Below, piece after piece: positions 9,331 through 17,915 of a stretch of DNA of 57,144 bases. The notes beneath the pieces are model-generated. The model was not told the origin of the DNA and made no database searches. It saw nothing but the letters and a program-made list of their open reading frames with translations. Origin of the DNA: Gammaproteobacteria bacterium (GTDB lineage Bacteria > Pseudomonadota > Gammaproteobacteria > Burkholderiales > Gallionellaceae); contig JAHJNJ010000027.1 of assembly GCA_018820925.1 (NCBI GenBank), forward strand, positions 1-57,144, written 5' to 3'. Each line of letters starts with the position of its first letter. Position 1 is the first letter of the stretch. The translations under genes were made by a program, and so were the position numbers.

Positions 9331-11127
9331 ATGGAGAAGAGTTACATCAGCCCGGAAGAGGCTGTCACGCTGCATGGAATATTTCTTGAACGGGTGAAGC
9401 GCACGCCGGATACATGTGCCTATCGCCATTTCGATAACAAACAGGAAAAGTGGATTTCGTTCACCTGGCGCGAAATGCTCGATCAAGTGGCGCGCTGGCA
9501 GGCTGCGCTGTTGCGCGAGAACCTCACAGCGGGCGACCGTGTCGCCGTCAGGCTGCGCAACTGTCCGCAGTGGGTGATGTTCGAGCAGGCCGCGATGTCG
9601 CTCGGCCTGGTGCTGGTGCCGCTCTACGTCGAGGACAGGCCGGACAACATTTCCTATATCGTCAACGACGCGCAGGTCAAAGTGATCCTGTTCGAGACCG
9701 CCGAGCAATGGCAGGATTTGTGGACAGTGATCGGGCATCTGGGATGCGTCAAACGTTTCGTCAGCCTGGACGAAGTCGCTGCAGACGGCGAATCGCGCCT
9801 GTCGCATGTCGACGCGTGGCTGCCCGCACGGGCGGAATTGCAGCCCGAGCGCAAACGGGACCGCAACGAACTGGCGACTATCATGTACACCTCCGGCACG
9901 ACCGGAAAACCCAAGGGCGTGATGCTGTCGCATCACAACATCGTCTATAACGCCCACGCCAGTTTGCAGACGTTCACGGTTCGTCCCGACGACTGCATGC
10001 TGTCCTTCCTGCCCTTGTCGCACGCGCTGGAGCGCATGGCGGGTTACTACATGCCCATGGTGGCCGGTGGCACAGTGGCTTATGCGCGCTCCATTCCCCT
10101 GCTGGCGGATGACTTGCAGATCATTCGTCCCACCATCCTGGTTGCCGTGCCGCGCATCTACGAACGCATCTACAACGCGCTGCACGCCAAGATGGAAGAA
10201 TCCTCGGCGCTCAAGCGCTGGCTGTTCATCTCGGCGGTGAAGGTCGGCTGGGCGCGCTTCGAGTATCAGCAAGGACGGCGCGGCTGGTCGCCGAAGTTGT
10301 TGTCATGGCCGCTGTTCAATCTGCTGGTGGCCGGGAAGGTAATGGCGCGGCTGGGCGGGCGCATGCGTTTGTCGGTCAGCGGCGGCGCCGCCTTGCCACC
10401 CAAGGTTTCTGAATTGTTCCTCGCGCTGGGCCTGCCCATCATCCAGGGCTACGGCATGACCGAGACCAGCCCGGTGGTGAGCGTCAATCGCGTGGACGAC
10501 AACCATCCGGTTACGGTGGGGCCGCCCATCGCAGGTATCGAAGTGAAGATCGGCCCACAGAACGCCCTGATGGTGCGAGGTCCTTCCAACATGCTCGGTT
10601 ACTGGAACAACCCGGAAGCCACCGCCGCCGTGGTCGACAAGGAAGGCTGGCTCAACACCGGCGACACCGCCAGCATCGACAGCCACGGCTGCGTCACGAT
10701 CACCGGTCGCCTGAAAGAGATCATCGTCATGTCCAACGGCGAGAAATTGCCACCCGGCGATATGGAAGCCGCCATCCTGCGCGATCAGTTGTTTGAACAA
10801 GTGGTGCTGTATGGCGATGGACGATCCTACCTGGTGGCGCTGGCCGTGCTCAAACCGGAGCAATGGCATGTTCTTGCGCTGCAAGTGGGGGTGCGGCCCG
10901 ATCAGAAGGAATCGCTTTACGATCCGCGTGTCGAGGCGCTGGTGTTGCAGCGCATCGCGGAACAGATCAAGGAATTCCCCGGTTACGCCAAGGTGCGCCG
11001 CGTATCGGTGTCGCTGGACCCGTGGACGGTCGAGAACGGCTTGCAGACCGCGACCCTGAAGCTCAAGCGCACGCGCGTGTTCGAGCATTACCACAAGCAA
11101 ATTGCGCATCTTTATGAGGGGCATTGA
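9331..11127 (+). CDS. fadD: Long-chain acyl-CoA synthetase (AMP-forming)
   Basis: A roughly 598-residue adenylate-forming ligase that activates free fatty acids with ATP and CoA. Signature motifs in order: the P-loop-like YTSGTTGKPKGVMLSHHN, GYGMTETSP, LNTGDTA, and GRLKEIIVMSNGEKLPP with the hinge and catalytic lysine region. Length and layout match the long-chain synthetases of the FadD15/FAA type rather than E. coli FadD. The start is uncertain. ATG 9331 gives the usual N-terminus but GGAGGAGG sits almost against it; ATG 9301 is the alternative. It is the entry enzyme of this beta-oxidation operon. The symbol is functional rather than an orthology claim. Confidence 0.88.
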   Translation: MEKSYISPEEAVTLHGIFLERVKRTPDTCAYRHFDNKQEKWISFTWREMLDQVARWQAALLRENLTAGDRVAVRLRNCPQWVMFEQAAMSLGLVLVPLYVEDRPDNISYIVNDAQVKVILFETAEQWQDLWTVIGHLGCVKRFVSLDEVAADGESRLSHVDAWLPARAELQPERKRDRNELATIMYTSGTTGKPKGVMLSHHNIVYNAHASLQTFTVRPDDCMLSFLPLSHALERMAGYYMPMVAGGTVAYARSIPLLADDLQIIRPTILVAVPRIYERIYNALHAKMEESSALKRWLFISAVKVGWARFEYQQGRRGWSPKLLSWPLFNLLVAGKVMARLGGRMRLSVSGGAALPPKVSELFLALGLPIIQGYGMTETSPVVSVNRVDDNHPVTVGPPIAGIEVKIGPQNALMVRGPSNMLGYWNNPEATAAVVDKEGWLNTGDTASIDSHGCVTITGRLKEIIVMSNGEKLPPGDMEAAILRDQLFEQVVLYGDGRSYLVALAVLKPEQWHVLALQVGVRPDQKESLYDPRVEALVLQRIAEQIKEFPGYAKVRRVSVSLDPWTVENGLQTATLKLKRTRVFEHYHKQIAHLYEGH

Positions 11128-11147
11128 TTTATTGGCAGCAGCAAATT

Positions 11148-11228
11148 CGTAGGATGGGTGGAGCGACAGCGATACCCATCGCTAATGTTGAAAAATGATG
11201 GGTATCGCTACGCTCCACCCATCCTACG
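11148..11228. repeat. Long palindromic repeat, family A
   Basis: This copy is nearly identical to 9035-9114, with arms CGTAGGATGGGTGGAGCG... and ...CGCTCCACCCATCCTACG. It begins 20 bases after the acyl-CoA synthetase stop and about 150 bases before the next gene, so it again splits the operon. Confidence 0.9.
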
Positions 11229-11375
11229 ATTTTGATTCCGGCCCGTCCGGTTTGGGTTTATTGGCAGTTCGAAAAGTTGTGAATGAAGGTGCGGGTTCCG
11301 CAGCAACGAATCTGCGTGAGTGATGTCGGGCGGCACGCAAGTGCCGCAATTGAAAAAACCATGGAGGAGTATGTC

Positions 11376-13859
11376 GTGAAACGATTCAATATCAGGAAAG
11401 TCGCCGTGCTGGGAGCGGGCGTGATGGGAGCGCAGATCGCCGCGCATCTGGTCAACGCCAATGTCGAAACGCTGCTGTTCGAGCTGCCCGCAAAAGAGGG
11501 CGACCCCAACGGCAACGTGAACAAGGCGCTGGACGGGCTGAAGAAACTCGAGCCGGCCCCGATTTCCCTGCCGTCGCGCATCGCCTACATCGAAGCGGCC
11601 AACTACGAGCAGCACCTGGACAAGCTATGCGACTGCGACCTCATCATCGAAGCCATCGCCGAACGCATCGACTGGAAGTCCGACCTGTACCGCAAGGTGG
11701 CGCCGTTCGTGAAAGCCGATGCCATCTTCGCCACCAACACCTCCGGCCTCTCCATCAACAAGCTGGCCGAAGCCTTCCCCGAGCAGCTGCGTCACCGCTT
11801 CTGCGGCGTGCACTTTTTCAACCCGCCGCGCTACATGAACCTGGTGGAACTCATCGCCTGCAAGGGCACCGAGGCAGGCCTGCTCGACCAGCTCGAAGTG
11901 TTCCTCGTTTCCACGCTGGGCAAAGGTGTGGTGCGCGCGAAAGACACCCCGAACTTCATCGCCAACCGCATCGGCACATTCTCGCTGCTGGCCACCCGCC
12001 ATCACGCGCACGCTTTCAACATCGGCTTCGATGTGGTGGATGCGCTGACGGGTCGCTATCTCGGCCGCCCCAAGAGTGCGACCTTCCGCACGCTGGACGT
12101 GGTCGGCCTCGACGTGTTCGCACATGTGGTCAACACCATGCGCGTCAACCTCACCGACGACCCCTGGCACAAACATTTCGAGTTGCCGGACTGGTTCAAT
12201 GAACTGGTGCAGCAGGGCGCGCTGGGTCAGAAAACGAAGAAGGGCATTTACCAGAAGGTTGGCAAGGAGATCCACGTACTCGACCTGCACAGCAAACAAT
12301 ACCGCCTCTCCGAAGGCAAGGTGGACGACGGCGTGAAGGAGATCCTGCGCGAGCGTGACTGGGCGAAGAAGCTGGCCGGTCTGCGCGCCAGCCAGCATCC
12401 GCAGGCCCAGTTCCTGTGGGCGGCTTTCCGCGACGTGTTCCACTATTGCTCGTTGCACCTCGAAGACATCGCCGACAGCGCGCGCGAACTCGACTTCGCC
12501 GTGCGCTGGGGCTTCGGCTGGGAGACCGGCCCGTTCGAGATCTGGCAAGCCGCGGGCTGGCAACAAGTGGCGGGCTGGATCGCCGCCGACATCGCCGCTG
12601 GCAAGACCATGGCCGCCGCACCGCTGCCTGCCTGGGTGACCGACCCGGCGCGCGTCGTCATGCACGGCGCGCAGGGTTCTTTCTCCCCTGCAAGCAAAAG
12701 CTACCAGCCGCGCTCCACGCTCTCCGTCTATCAACGTCAGGCCTATCCCGACAGCCTGCTGGGGGAAGAACGCAAATACGGCGAGACCGTGTTTGAGGAC
12801 GAGGCGGTGCGCATGTGGCACACCGGCGACAACATCGGCATCCTGAGCTTCAAGACCAAGATGCACACCGTCAGCAACGAGGTGCTGGATGGCGTGCTGC
12901 GCGCCGTGGATGAAGCCGAGAAGAGCTTCTCCGCGCTCATCCTGTGGCAGACCGAAGGTCCGTTCTGCGCGGGTGCCAACCTGCTGCAACTGATGCAAGG
13001 CATGCAGGAAGCGCCTGCCGAAGGCGGCGGCGGTTTGATGGGCAAACTCAAGGGCGCGGTGACCCGCGTCAAATACACCGCCGCGGGCGGCGGCGGCATC
13101 GGCGACCTGTTCAATGCGGCAGCGGGCAACGTGCCCCAGGTCGAAGCCGTGGTTGCCAAGTTCCAGCAAGTCTCGATGCGCCTCAAATATTCGCTGGTGC
13201 CAACTATCGCGGCGGTGGACGGTCTCGCACTGGGCGGCGGCTGCGAATTCGCCATCCACTGCACGCGCCTCGTCGCCTCGCTGGAAAGCTACATCGGTCT
13301 GGTTGAAGTCGGCGTGGGTCTGCTGCCAGCGGGCGGCGGCTGCAAGGAGATGGCGCAACGCGCGGCGGCAGAAGCGCGCGGCGGCGACATCTTCCCCTTC
13401 CTCAAACGCTACTTCCAACAGATCGCCATGGGCGAAGTCGGCAAGAGCGCCGAGATGGGACGCGACATGGGATATCTGCGTCAGTCAGACCGCATCGTGC
13501 TCAACCGCTTCGAAGTGCTGAGTATTGCCAAGGAAGAGGCGAGGGCGCTCAACGCCACCGCCTATCGTCCGCCGCTGCACCAGCGCCAGATCGCGGTGGC
13601 CGGTCGCACCGGCATCGCCACCTTCAAGGCCTCGATGATCAATATGCTGGAAGGCGGCTTCATCTCCGAGCACGACTACAACATCGGCTGCCGCGTGGCC
13701 GAAGCCATGTGCGGCGGAGATGTGGATCCGGGCAGCCTGGTGGATGAGACCTGGCTGCTCGACCTGGAACGCAAGAACTTCATGGAGTTGCTCGCGACCG
13801 ACAAGACCCAGGCCCGCATCGAACATATGCTGAAAAACGGCAAGCCACTGCGCAACTAA
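11376..13859 (+). CDS. Bifunctional 3-hydroxyacyl-CoA dehydrogenase / enoyl-CoA hydratase (FadN-type)
   Basis: An 827-residue bifunctional enzyme for the hydration and second oxidation steps. The dehydrogenase comes first: the NAD fold GAGVMGAQIAAH lies at residues 13-24, followed by TNTSGLSINKLAEAFP and FCGVHFFNPPRYM. The crotonase-type hydratase is C-terminal, with FCAGANLLQL, the oxyanion-hole loop DGLALGGGCEFA and GLVEVGVGLLPAGGG carrying the two expected glutamates. This order is the reverse of E. coli FadB and matches Bacillus FadN. I prefer GTG 11376, six bases after GGAGGAG, over in-frame ATG 11361. The FadA-type thiolase follows after 15 bases, as in fadNA pairs. Confidence 0.93.
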   Translation: MKRFNIRKVAVLGAGVMGAQIAAHLVNANVETLLFELPAKEGDPNGNVNKALDGLKKLEPAPISLPSRIAYIEAANYEQHLDKLCDCDLIIEAIAERIDWKSDLYRKVAPFVKADAIFATNTSGLSINKLAEAFPEQLRHRFCGVHFFNPPRYMNLVELIACKGTEAGLLDQLEVFLVSTLGKGVVRAKDTPNFIANRIGTFSLLATRHHAHAFNIGFDVVDALTGRYLGRPKSATFRTLDVVGLDVFAHVVNTMRVNLTDDPWHKHFELPDWFNELVQQGALGQKTKKGIYQKVGKEIHVLDLHSKQYRLSEGKVDDGVKEILRERDWAKKLAGLRASQHPQAQFLWAAFRDVFHYCSLHLEDIADSARELDFAVRWGFGWETGPFEIWQAAGWQQVAGWIAADIAAGKTMAAAPLPAWVTDPARVVMHGAQGSFSPASKSYQPRSTLSVYQRQAYPDSLLGEERKYGETVFEDEAVRMWHTGDNIGILSFKTKMHTVSNEVLDGVLRAVDEAEKSFSALILWQTEGPFCAGANLLQLMQGMQEAPAEGGGGLMGKLKGAVTRVKYTAAGGGGIGDLFNAAAGNVPQVEAVVAKFQQVSMRLKYSLVPTIAAVDGLALGGGCEFAIHCTRLVASLESYIGLVEVGVGLLPAGGGCKEMAQRAAAEARGGDIFPFLKRYFQQIAMGEVGKSAEMGRDMGYLRQSDRIVLNRFEVLSIAKEEARALNATAYRPPLHQRQIAVAGRTGIATFKASMINMLEGGFISEHDYNIGCRVAEAMCGGDVDPGSLVDETWLLDLERKNFMELLATDKTQARIEHMLKNGKPLRN

Positions 13860-13874
13860 TTGGAGAACGACAAC

Positions 13875-15074
13875 ATGAGCAAACAAATTCAAGAAGCCTA
13901 CATCGTCGCCGCGACGCGCACCCCGGTTGGCAAAGCGCCGCGTGGCATGTTCCGTAACACCCGTCCCGATGACATGCTCGCGCATGTGATCAGGGCCGTG
14001 ATGGCGCAGGCACCATCGCTCGACCCGGCCAGCATCGGCGACGTCATCGTCGGTTGCGCCATGCCGGAAGCGGAGCAGGGCATGAACGTGGCGCGTATCA
14101 GCCTGCTGCTGGCCGGACTGCCCGACACCGTGCCCGGCCTCACCGTCAACCGCTTCTGTTCCTCCGGCGTGCAGGCGGTAGCGCAGGCAGCAGACCGCAT
14201 CCGTGTCGGCGAGGCCGATGTCATGCTGGCTGCAGGCGTGGAAAGCATGAGCATGGTGCCCATGATGGGCAACAAGATCGCCTTCAACCCCGTCGTCTTC
14301 GACAAGGACGAGCGCTTCGGCATCGCCTACGGTATGGGCCTCACCGCCGAGAAAGTGGCGGAGCGCTGGAAGGTCTCGCGCGAAGCGCAGGACGCATTTG
14401 CTTTGCAAAGCCACCAGCGCGCGCTGGCCGCCATTGCCAACGGTGAATTCAAGGACGAGACCACGCCCTACGAGATCGTCGAGCATGTGCCCGACCTGCA
14501 ATCGCGCGAAGTCAAACTGAAGAAGCGCATCGTGACCAACGACGAAGGCCCGCGCGCCGACACCTCGCTCGCAGGACTGGCCAAGCTGAAAACCGTGTTC
14601 GGGCAAAAGGGCTCGGTGACGGCAGGCAACAGCTCGCAGATGTCCGACGGCGCAGGCGCGGTGCTGCTGTGCAGCGAGGCCGCGCTCAAGCGTTACAACC
14701 TCACACCCATCGGCAAGTTCCACAGCTTCAGCGTGGCGGGCGTGCCGCCCGAGATCATGGGTATCGGCCCCAAGGAAGCGATTCCACGCGTGCTGAAACA
14801 GGCGGGGTTGACGCTGCAGGATATGGACTGGATCGAACTCAACGAAGCCTTCGCCGCGCAGTCGCTGGCGGTGATCGGTGAACTCGGCCTGGATCCGTCC
14901 AAGGTCAACCCGCTGGGCGGCGCGATCGCTCTGGGTCACCCGCTGGGCGCGACCGGTGCTATCCGCACTGCCACGCTGCTGCACGGCATGCGCCGTCACA
15001 AGCAGAAGTACGGCCTGGTGACCATGTGTATCGGCACCGGCATGGGCGCGGCAGGTTTGTTCGAAGCGCTGTGA
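13875..15074 (+). CDS. fadA: Acetyl-CoA acyltransferase (3-ketoacyl-CoA thiolase, FadA-type)
   Basis: A 399-residue thiolase that cleaves 3-ketoacyl-CoA in the last step of beta-oxidation. Nucleophile Cys95 lies in RFCSSGVQ, His355 in GHPLGATG and Cys385 in CIGTGMG. The sequence resembles the degradative FadA/FadI group more than the thiolase at 91-1266. ATG 13875 follows a TGGAGA site; the upstream in-frame TTG 13860 is less likely. It is the partner gene of the FadN-type enzyme just upstream. Confidence 0.94.
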   Translation: MSKQIQEAYIVAATRTPVGKAPRGMFRNTRPDDMLAHVIRAVMAQAPSLDPASIGDVIVGCAMPEAEQGMNVARISLLLAGLPDTVPGLTVNRFCSSGVQAVAQAADRIRVGEADVMLAAGVESMSMVPMMGNKIAFNPVVFDKDERFGIAYGMGLTAEKVAERWKVSREAQDAFALQSHQRALAAIANGEFKDETTPYEIVEHVPDLQSREVKLKKRIVTNDEGPRADTSLAGLAKLKTVFGQKGSVTAGNSSQMSDGAGAVLLCSEAALKRYNLTPIGKFHSFSVAGVPPEIMGIGPKEAIPRVLKQAGLTLQDMDWIELNEAFAAQSLAVIGELGLDPSKVNPLGGAIALGHPLGATGAIRTATLLHGMRRHKQKYGLVTMCIGTGMGAAGLFEAL

Positions 15075-15087
15075 GGATAAGCGGCAG

Positions 15088-15594
15088 ATGTTCTTGCTGA
15101 AAAAGTGTCCGCAGAGGTGGAAGCCGTTTTTGATTCGCTACGGCTTCAACCTGCATCCGGCGTATCGCAGGACGGGTGGCCGGGTCGACTACGTGTCGCC
15201 CGACCTGACCACCATCCGCGTGCGGGTGCCGCTCAACCGCGGCACGCGCAACCTGGTTGGCACGATCTTCGGCGGCTCACTGTTCGCGGTTACCGACGGC
15301 CCGCATCCGTTCCTGCTGATCCGGGCGCTGGGCCGCGATTACGTCATCTGGGACAAGGCCGCCAGCATCCAGTACAAGCGGCCGGGGCGAACCACGCTGT
15401 ATGGCGACTGCACCATCACCGCCGAGGAAATCGCCGAAGTGAAAGACATCCTCACCCGGCAGCAGGAAGTTGACCGCGTCTACCGCATCGAGCTGAAAGA
15501 CGAAAGCGGTGTCGTCCATTCGGTGGTGGAACGTACGGTGTACATCGCCAACAAGGATCACTACAAACAGAAGAAGGAAGGAGGTACACAATGA
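15088..15594 (+). CDS. DUF4442-like hotdog-fold thioesterase
   Basis: A 168-residue protein resembling the DUF4442/PaaI-like hotdog group, which hydrolyse acyl-CoA thioesters. The core contains LVGTIFGGSLFAVTDGPHPFLL, the position of the long hotdog helix, then beta strands ending in HSVVERTVYIANKDHY. It starts 13 bases after the thiolase stop, so it is probably the last operon gene and may release CoA from trapped acyl-CoAs. Its stop overlaps an ATG that follows a perfect AAGGAGGT. A diverged copy of its 3' end lies at 17596-17694. The fold is fairly certain; the activity is not tested. Confidence 0.8.
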   Translation: MFLLKKCPQRWKPFLIRYGFNLHPAYRRTGGRVDYVSPDLTTIRVRVPLNRGTRNLVGTIFGGSLFAVTDGPHPFLLIRALGRDYVIWDKAASIQYKRPGRTTLYGDCTITAEEIAEVKDILTRQQEVDRVYRIELKDESGVVHSVVERTVYIANKDHYKQKKEGGTQ

Positions 15595-15626
15595 ATATTG
15601 TTTCACTGCGCCCTGCATCGGCTTGA
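15591..15626 (+). pseudogene. 11-codon ORF behind a perfect ribosome-binding site; possible gene remnant
   Basis: AAGGAGGT at 15578-15585 is followed after five bases by ATG 15591, overlapping the thioesterase stop as ATGA. The frame encodes only MNIVSLRPASA before TGA. The strong initiation signal suggests that a downstream operon gene once began here and was cut off. A leader peptide cannot be excluded. Confidence 0.35.
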
Positions 15627-15790
15627 CTGCAAGGCTGCGGTGACTGGTTCGACCGGCAACAAAAATAAATTACAATCTTTGACCGGACTAATGAAGAAAA
15701 AAACGCAGAACCTTGCATGCGGATGGTTCGGGCCAAGCAAGCAAGAAACATTTTTTTGAGACTGGCAATTACTTTTTTGAGGGGAGAACA

Positions 15791-16813
15791 ATGCGTCAAT
15801 ATCATTTGGCAGCGGCAATGCTGCTGGCAGCTGTCTTGTCTGGTTGTGGCGGTGGCGGAGCAGGAAGCCAGGCGCCCAAGGTCCAATTCACTTCACAGGT
15901 TTCATTCGGGGACAGCCTGAGCGATGTTGGCTCGTATGCAGTCAGTACAATCACGGCCTATGGCGGCGGCGGTCAATACACCATCAACGGCACGGGAAAA
16001 AACTGGACCGAGTTGATGGCTGCACAACTGGGTCTGCCGGCGCCGTGCGCGTATAAAACCGGCTTGAACGGCTCGGTCTTTGGGGTGGGGGTGACCATAG
16101 CCACTCATCCGGGATGCACAGGCTATGCGCAAGGTGGCGCGCGCATAACCAATCCCTACGGCCCCGGCAACGTGGCACTTGGCGGGGCAAACGCCTTGTT
16201 GGGACAGTTGACCGAACCCATTACGACGCAGATTGGCTATCACGGCAGCTTCACCGGCACCGAGATTGTCTTTGTGATGGCGGGGGCGAACGATATCTTT
16301 ATTGAAGCAAACACTCCCGCAACGGCAGGCGCGAATGTCGTTGCCGCCGCAACAGACCTGGTGACGAGCATCAACGACCTCACCGCCAACCAAGGCGCGA
16401 AATATGTGGTGGTCGTCAATGTGCCGGATATTGCCAATACACCCATGGCTATCAGTCAGGGAGCCGCAGCCCAGGGATTTTTCGATCAACTGGTCAACGC
16501 GTACAACAGCACCTTGCATGCCGGCCTGGCGAACAATGCCAACGTGCTGCTGGTGGATGCCTACACGGTCAACCGCGATCAGATAAACAATCCGGCCGCT
16601 TACGGATTGACGAATGTGGACACTCCTGCGTGTAACCTGACTGCGCCCACCAATCCGATCGGTTCATCGTTGATGTGCAATTCTTCAAACGTGATTACAG
16701 GTGTAGCAGTAGATCACTACCTGTTTGCAGATGGCGTCCACCCGACCCCATACGGCTACTTGCTGTTGGCACGTCTGGTGTCCAAAGAGATGCTGATCAA
16801 GGGCTGGCTCTAA
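15791..16813 (+). CDS. GDSL/SGNH-family esterase lipoprotein
   Basis: A 340-residue lipid-anchored SGNH hydrolase. The signal peptide ends in lipobox LSGC with Cys19, followed by four glycines. Block I FGDSLSD has nucleophile Ser42, block III shows GAND, and the C-terminal block V reads DGVHPTP with Asp314 and His317, so the catalytic set is complete. It should hydrolyse esters at the cell surface or in the periplasm; the substrate is unknown. Start 15791 follows GAGGGGAG. An OmpW-like gene follows after 39 bases. The upstream 196 bases hold only a short possible remnant. Confidence 0.9.
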   Translation: MRQYHLAAAMLLAAVLSGCGGGGAGSQAPKVQFTSQVSFGDSLSDVGSYAVSTITAYGGGGQYTINGTGKNWTELMAAQLGLPAPCAYKTGLNGSVFGVGVTIATHPGCTGYAQGGARITNPYGPGNVALGGANALLGQLTEPITTQIGYHGSFTGTEIVFVMAGANDIFIEANTPATAGANVVAAATDLVTSINDLTANQGAKYVVVVNVPDIANTPMAISQGAAAQGFFDQLVNAYNSTLHAGLANNANVLLVDAYTVNRDQINNPAAYGLTNVDTPACNLTAPTNPIGSSLMCNSSNVITGVAVDHYLFADGVHPTPYGYLLLARLVSKEMLIKGWL

Positions 16814-16852
16814 GCGCGCCCCAGGCATAAACACAGGGATTAAGGAGAAGAC

Positions 16853-17524
16853 ATGAAATACATGCTGAAAATCGCGACAATCGCAATCGCCATGAGCGCG
16901 GCCACATCGGCAGCGGCACTGGATTTGCAAAACTGGTCAGTCAAGCTGGGCGTCAACAAGATCACGCCCAAGGTTCAGAGCAGTGACATGACGGCGCCGA
17001 GTTTGCCGGGAACGAAAGTGGATGTGGGCAGCAATACGCAGCCGATATTTGCTTTTGCCTACGCATACGACAGCAACCTGTCTGCCGAACTGGTATTGGG
17101 CACGCCGTACAAGCATGATGTTTACGGCGCGGGCTCGATTGACGGTGTGGGCAAGACGGGGACGGTGAAGTCAATGCCGCCCACGATTTTTGGCCAATAT
17201 CACTTTCTGGAAGAACAGGCCAGGTTGCGTCCCTATGTCGGGCTGGGACTGACCTACGCCTATTTTTATGATGAAACCGGATCGGCGGCACTCACTGCGC
17301 TGACCAACACCGGCAGCCCAACGGCGACGACCTTCTCCGTGGATTCGGCGTGGGGTCTGTCCACGCAGGCGGGCCTGATCTATAACCTCGACGAGAAATG
17401 GTTCTCCGATCTGGTCGTGGTCAAAACCTTCCTGAAAACCACGGCGCATTTCTCGACCGGACAAACGGTGGATATGCGTCTGGATCCGCTCGCGGTCAGC
17501 CTGTCGCTGGGTTACCGCTTCTAG
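16853..17524 (+). CDS. OmpW-family outer membrane protein
   Basis: A 223-residue outer-membrane barrel protein with a signal peptide cleaved near SAAAL. The body fits OmpW: NWSVKLGVNKITPK near the mature start, alternating barrel strands such as LRPYVGLGLTYAYF, and a C-terminal strand ending LGYRF, whose terminal Phe is the BAM recognition signal. OmpW proteins form small barrels with a narrow hydrophobic channel. The gene follows AAGGAG and is probably co-transcribed with the GDSL esterase. A Rho-independent terminator lies 19 bases downstream. Confidence 0.9.
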   Translation: MKYMLKIATIAIAMSAATSAAALDLQNWSVKLGVNKITPKVQSSDMTAPSLPGTKVDVGSNTQPIFAFAYAYDSNLSAELVLGTPYKHDVYGAGSIDGVGKTGTVKSMPPTIFGQYHFLEEQARLRPYVGLGLTYAYFYDETGSAALTALTNTGSPTATTFSVDSAWGLSTQAGLIYNLDEKWFSDLVVVKTFLKTTAHFSTGQTVDMRLDPLAVSLSLGYRF

Positions 17525-17542
17525 TTTCATGTGTCATGGCGG

Positions 17543-17574
17543 AGCGGGGCTTCAATCGGAGCCCCGCTTTTTTT
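17543..17574 (+). terminator. Rho-independent terminator after the OmpW-like gene
   Basis: The stem AGCGGGGCT / AGCCCCGCT (17543-17568, 8-base loop) is followed by a run of seven Ts. It ends the GDSL-OmpW transcript. Confidence 0.9.
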
Positions 17575-17595
17575 CGTCGAGGCAAACGTAAAGCT

Positions 17596-17694
17596 GGCCG
17601 GGTCTGCAGGATCGAACTGGAGGACAGCGACGGCGTCATCCACTCAGTGGTCGAGCGCACGGTGCAGATCGCCGACAAGGATCATTGCAGGCAA
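17596..17694 (+). pseudogene. Decayed fragment homologous to the 3' end of the DUF4442 thioesterase
   Basis: Translated in the plus-strand frame, this stretch reads CRIELEDSDGVIHSVVERT and on to IADKDH. It matches the end of the thioesterase at 15472-15570; by eye 23 of 33 residues are identical with no gap. Many differences are synonymous, so the fragment comes from a diverged, once-functional copy rather than a very recent duplication. No start or upstream part of the gene is present. Confidence 0.75.
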
Positions 17695-17915
17695 AATGGC
17701 AACCGGGAAAAAAACGGAAAATTGGGCGTGATGTTGTGCTGGGTGCCGCGATTTGGCTTGGGCGGCTTAATCGGCAGTCACAGCCATTCGATTTCTGGTT
17801 ACACCGGTTTTCACAGCGCAGCAACCAGACTGGCAAACACAATGTGTGCTACTTTGCATGGCAGAATAGAGTTGCTCGGAAAAAAACGACAAAATATTGA
17901 AAGGAACGGCTCATC

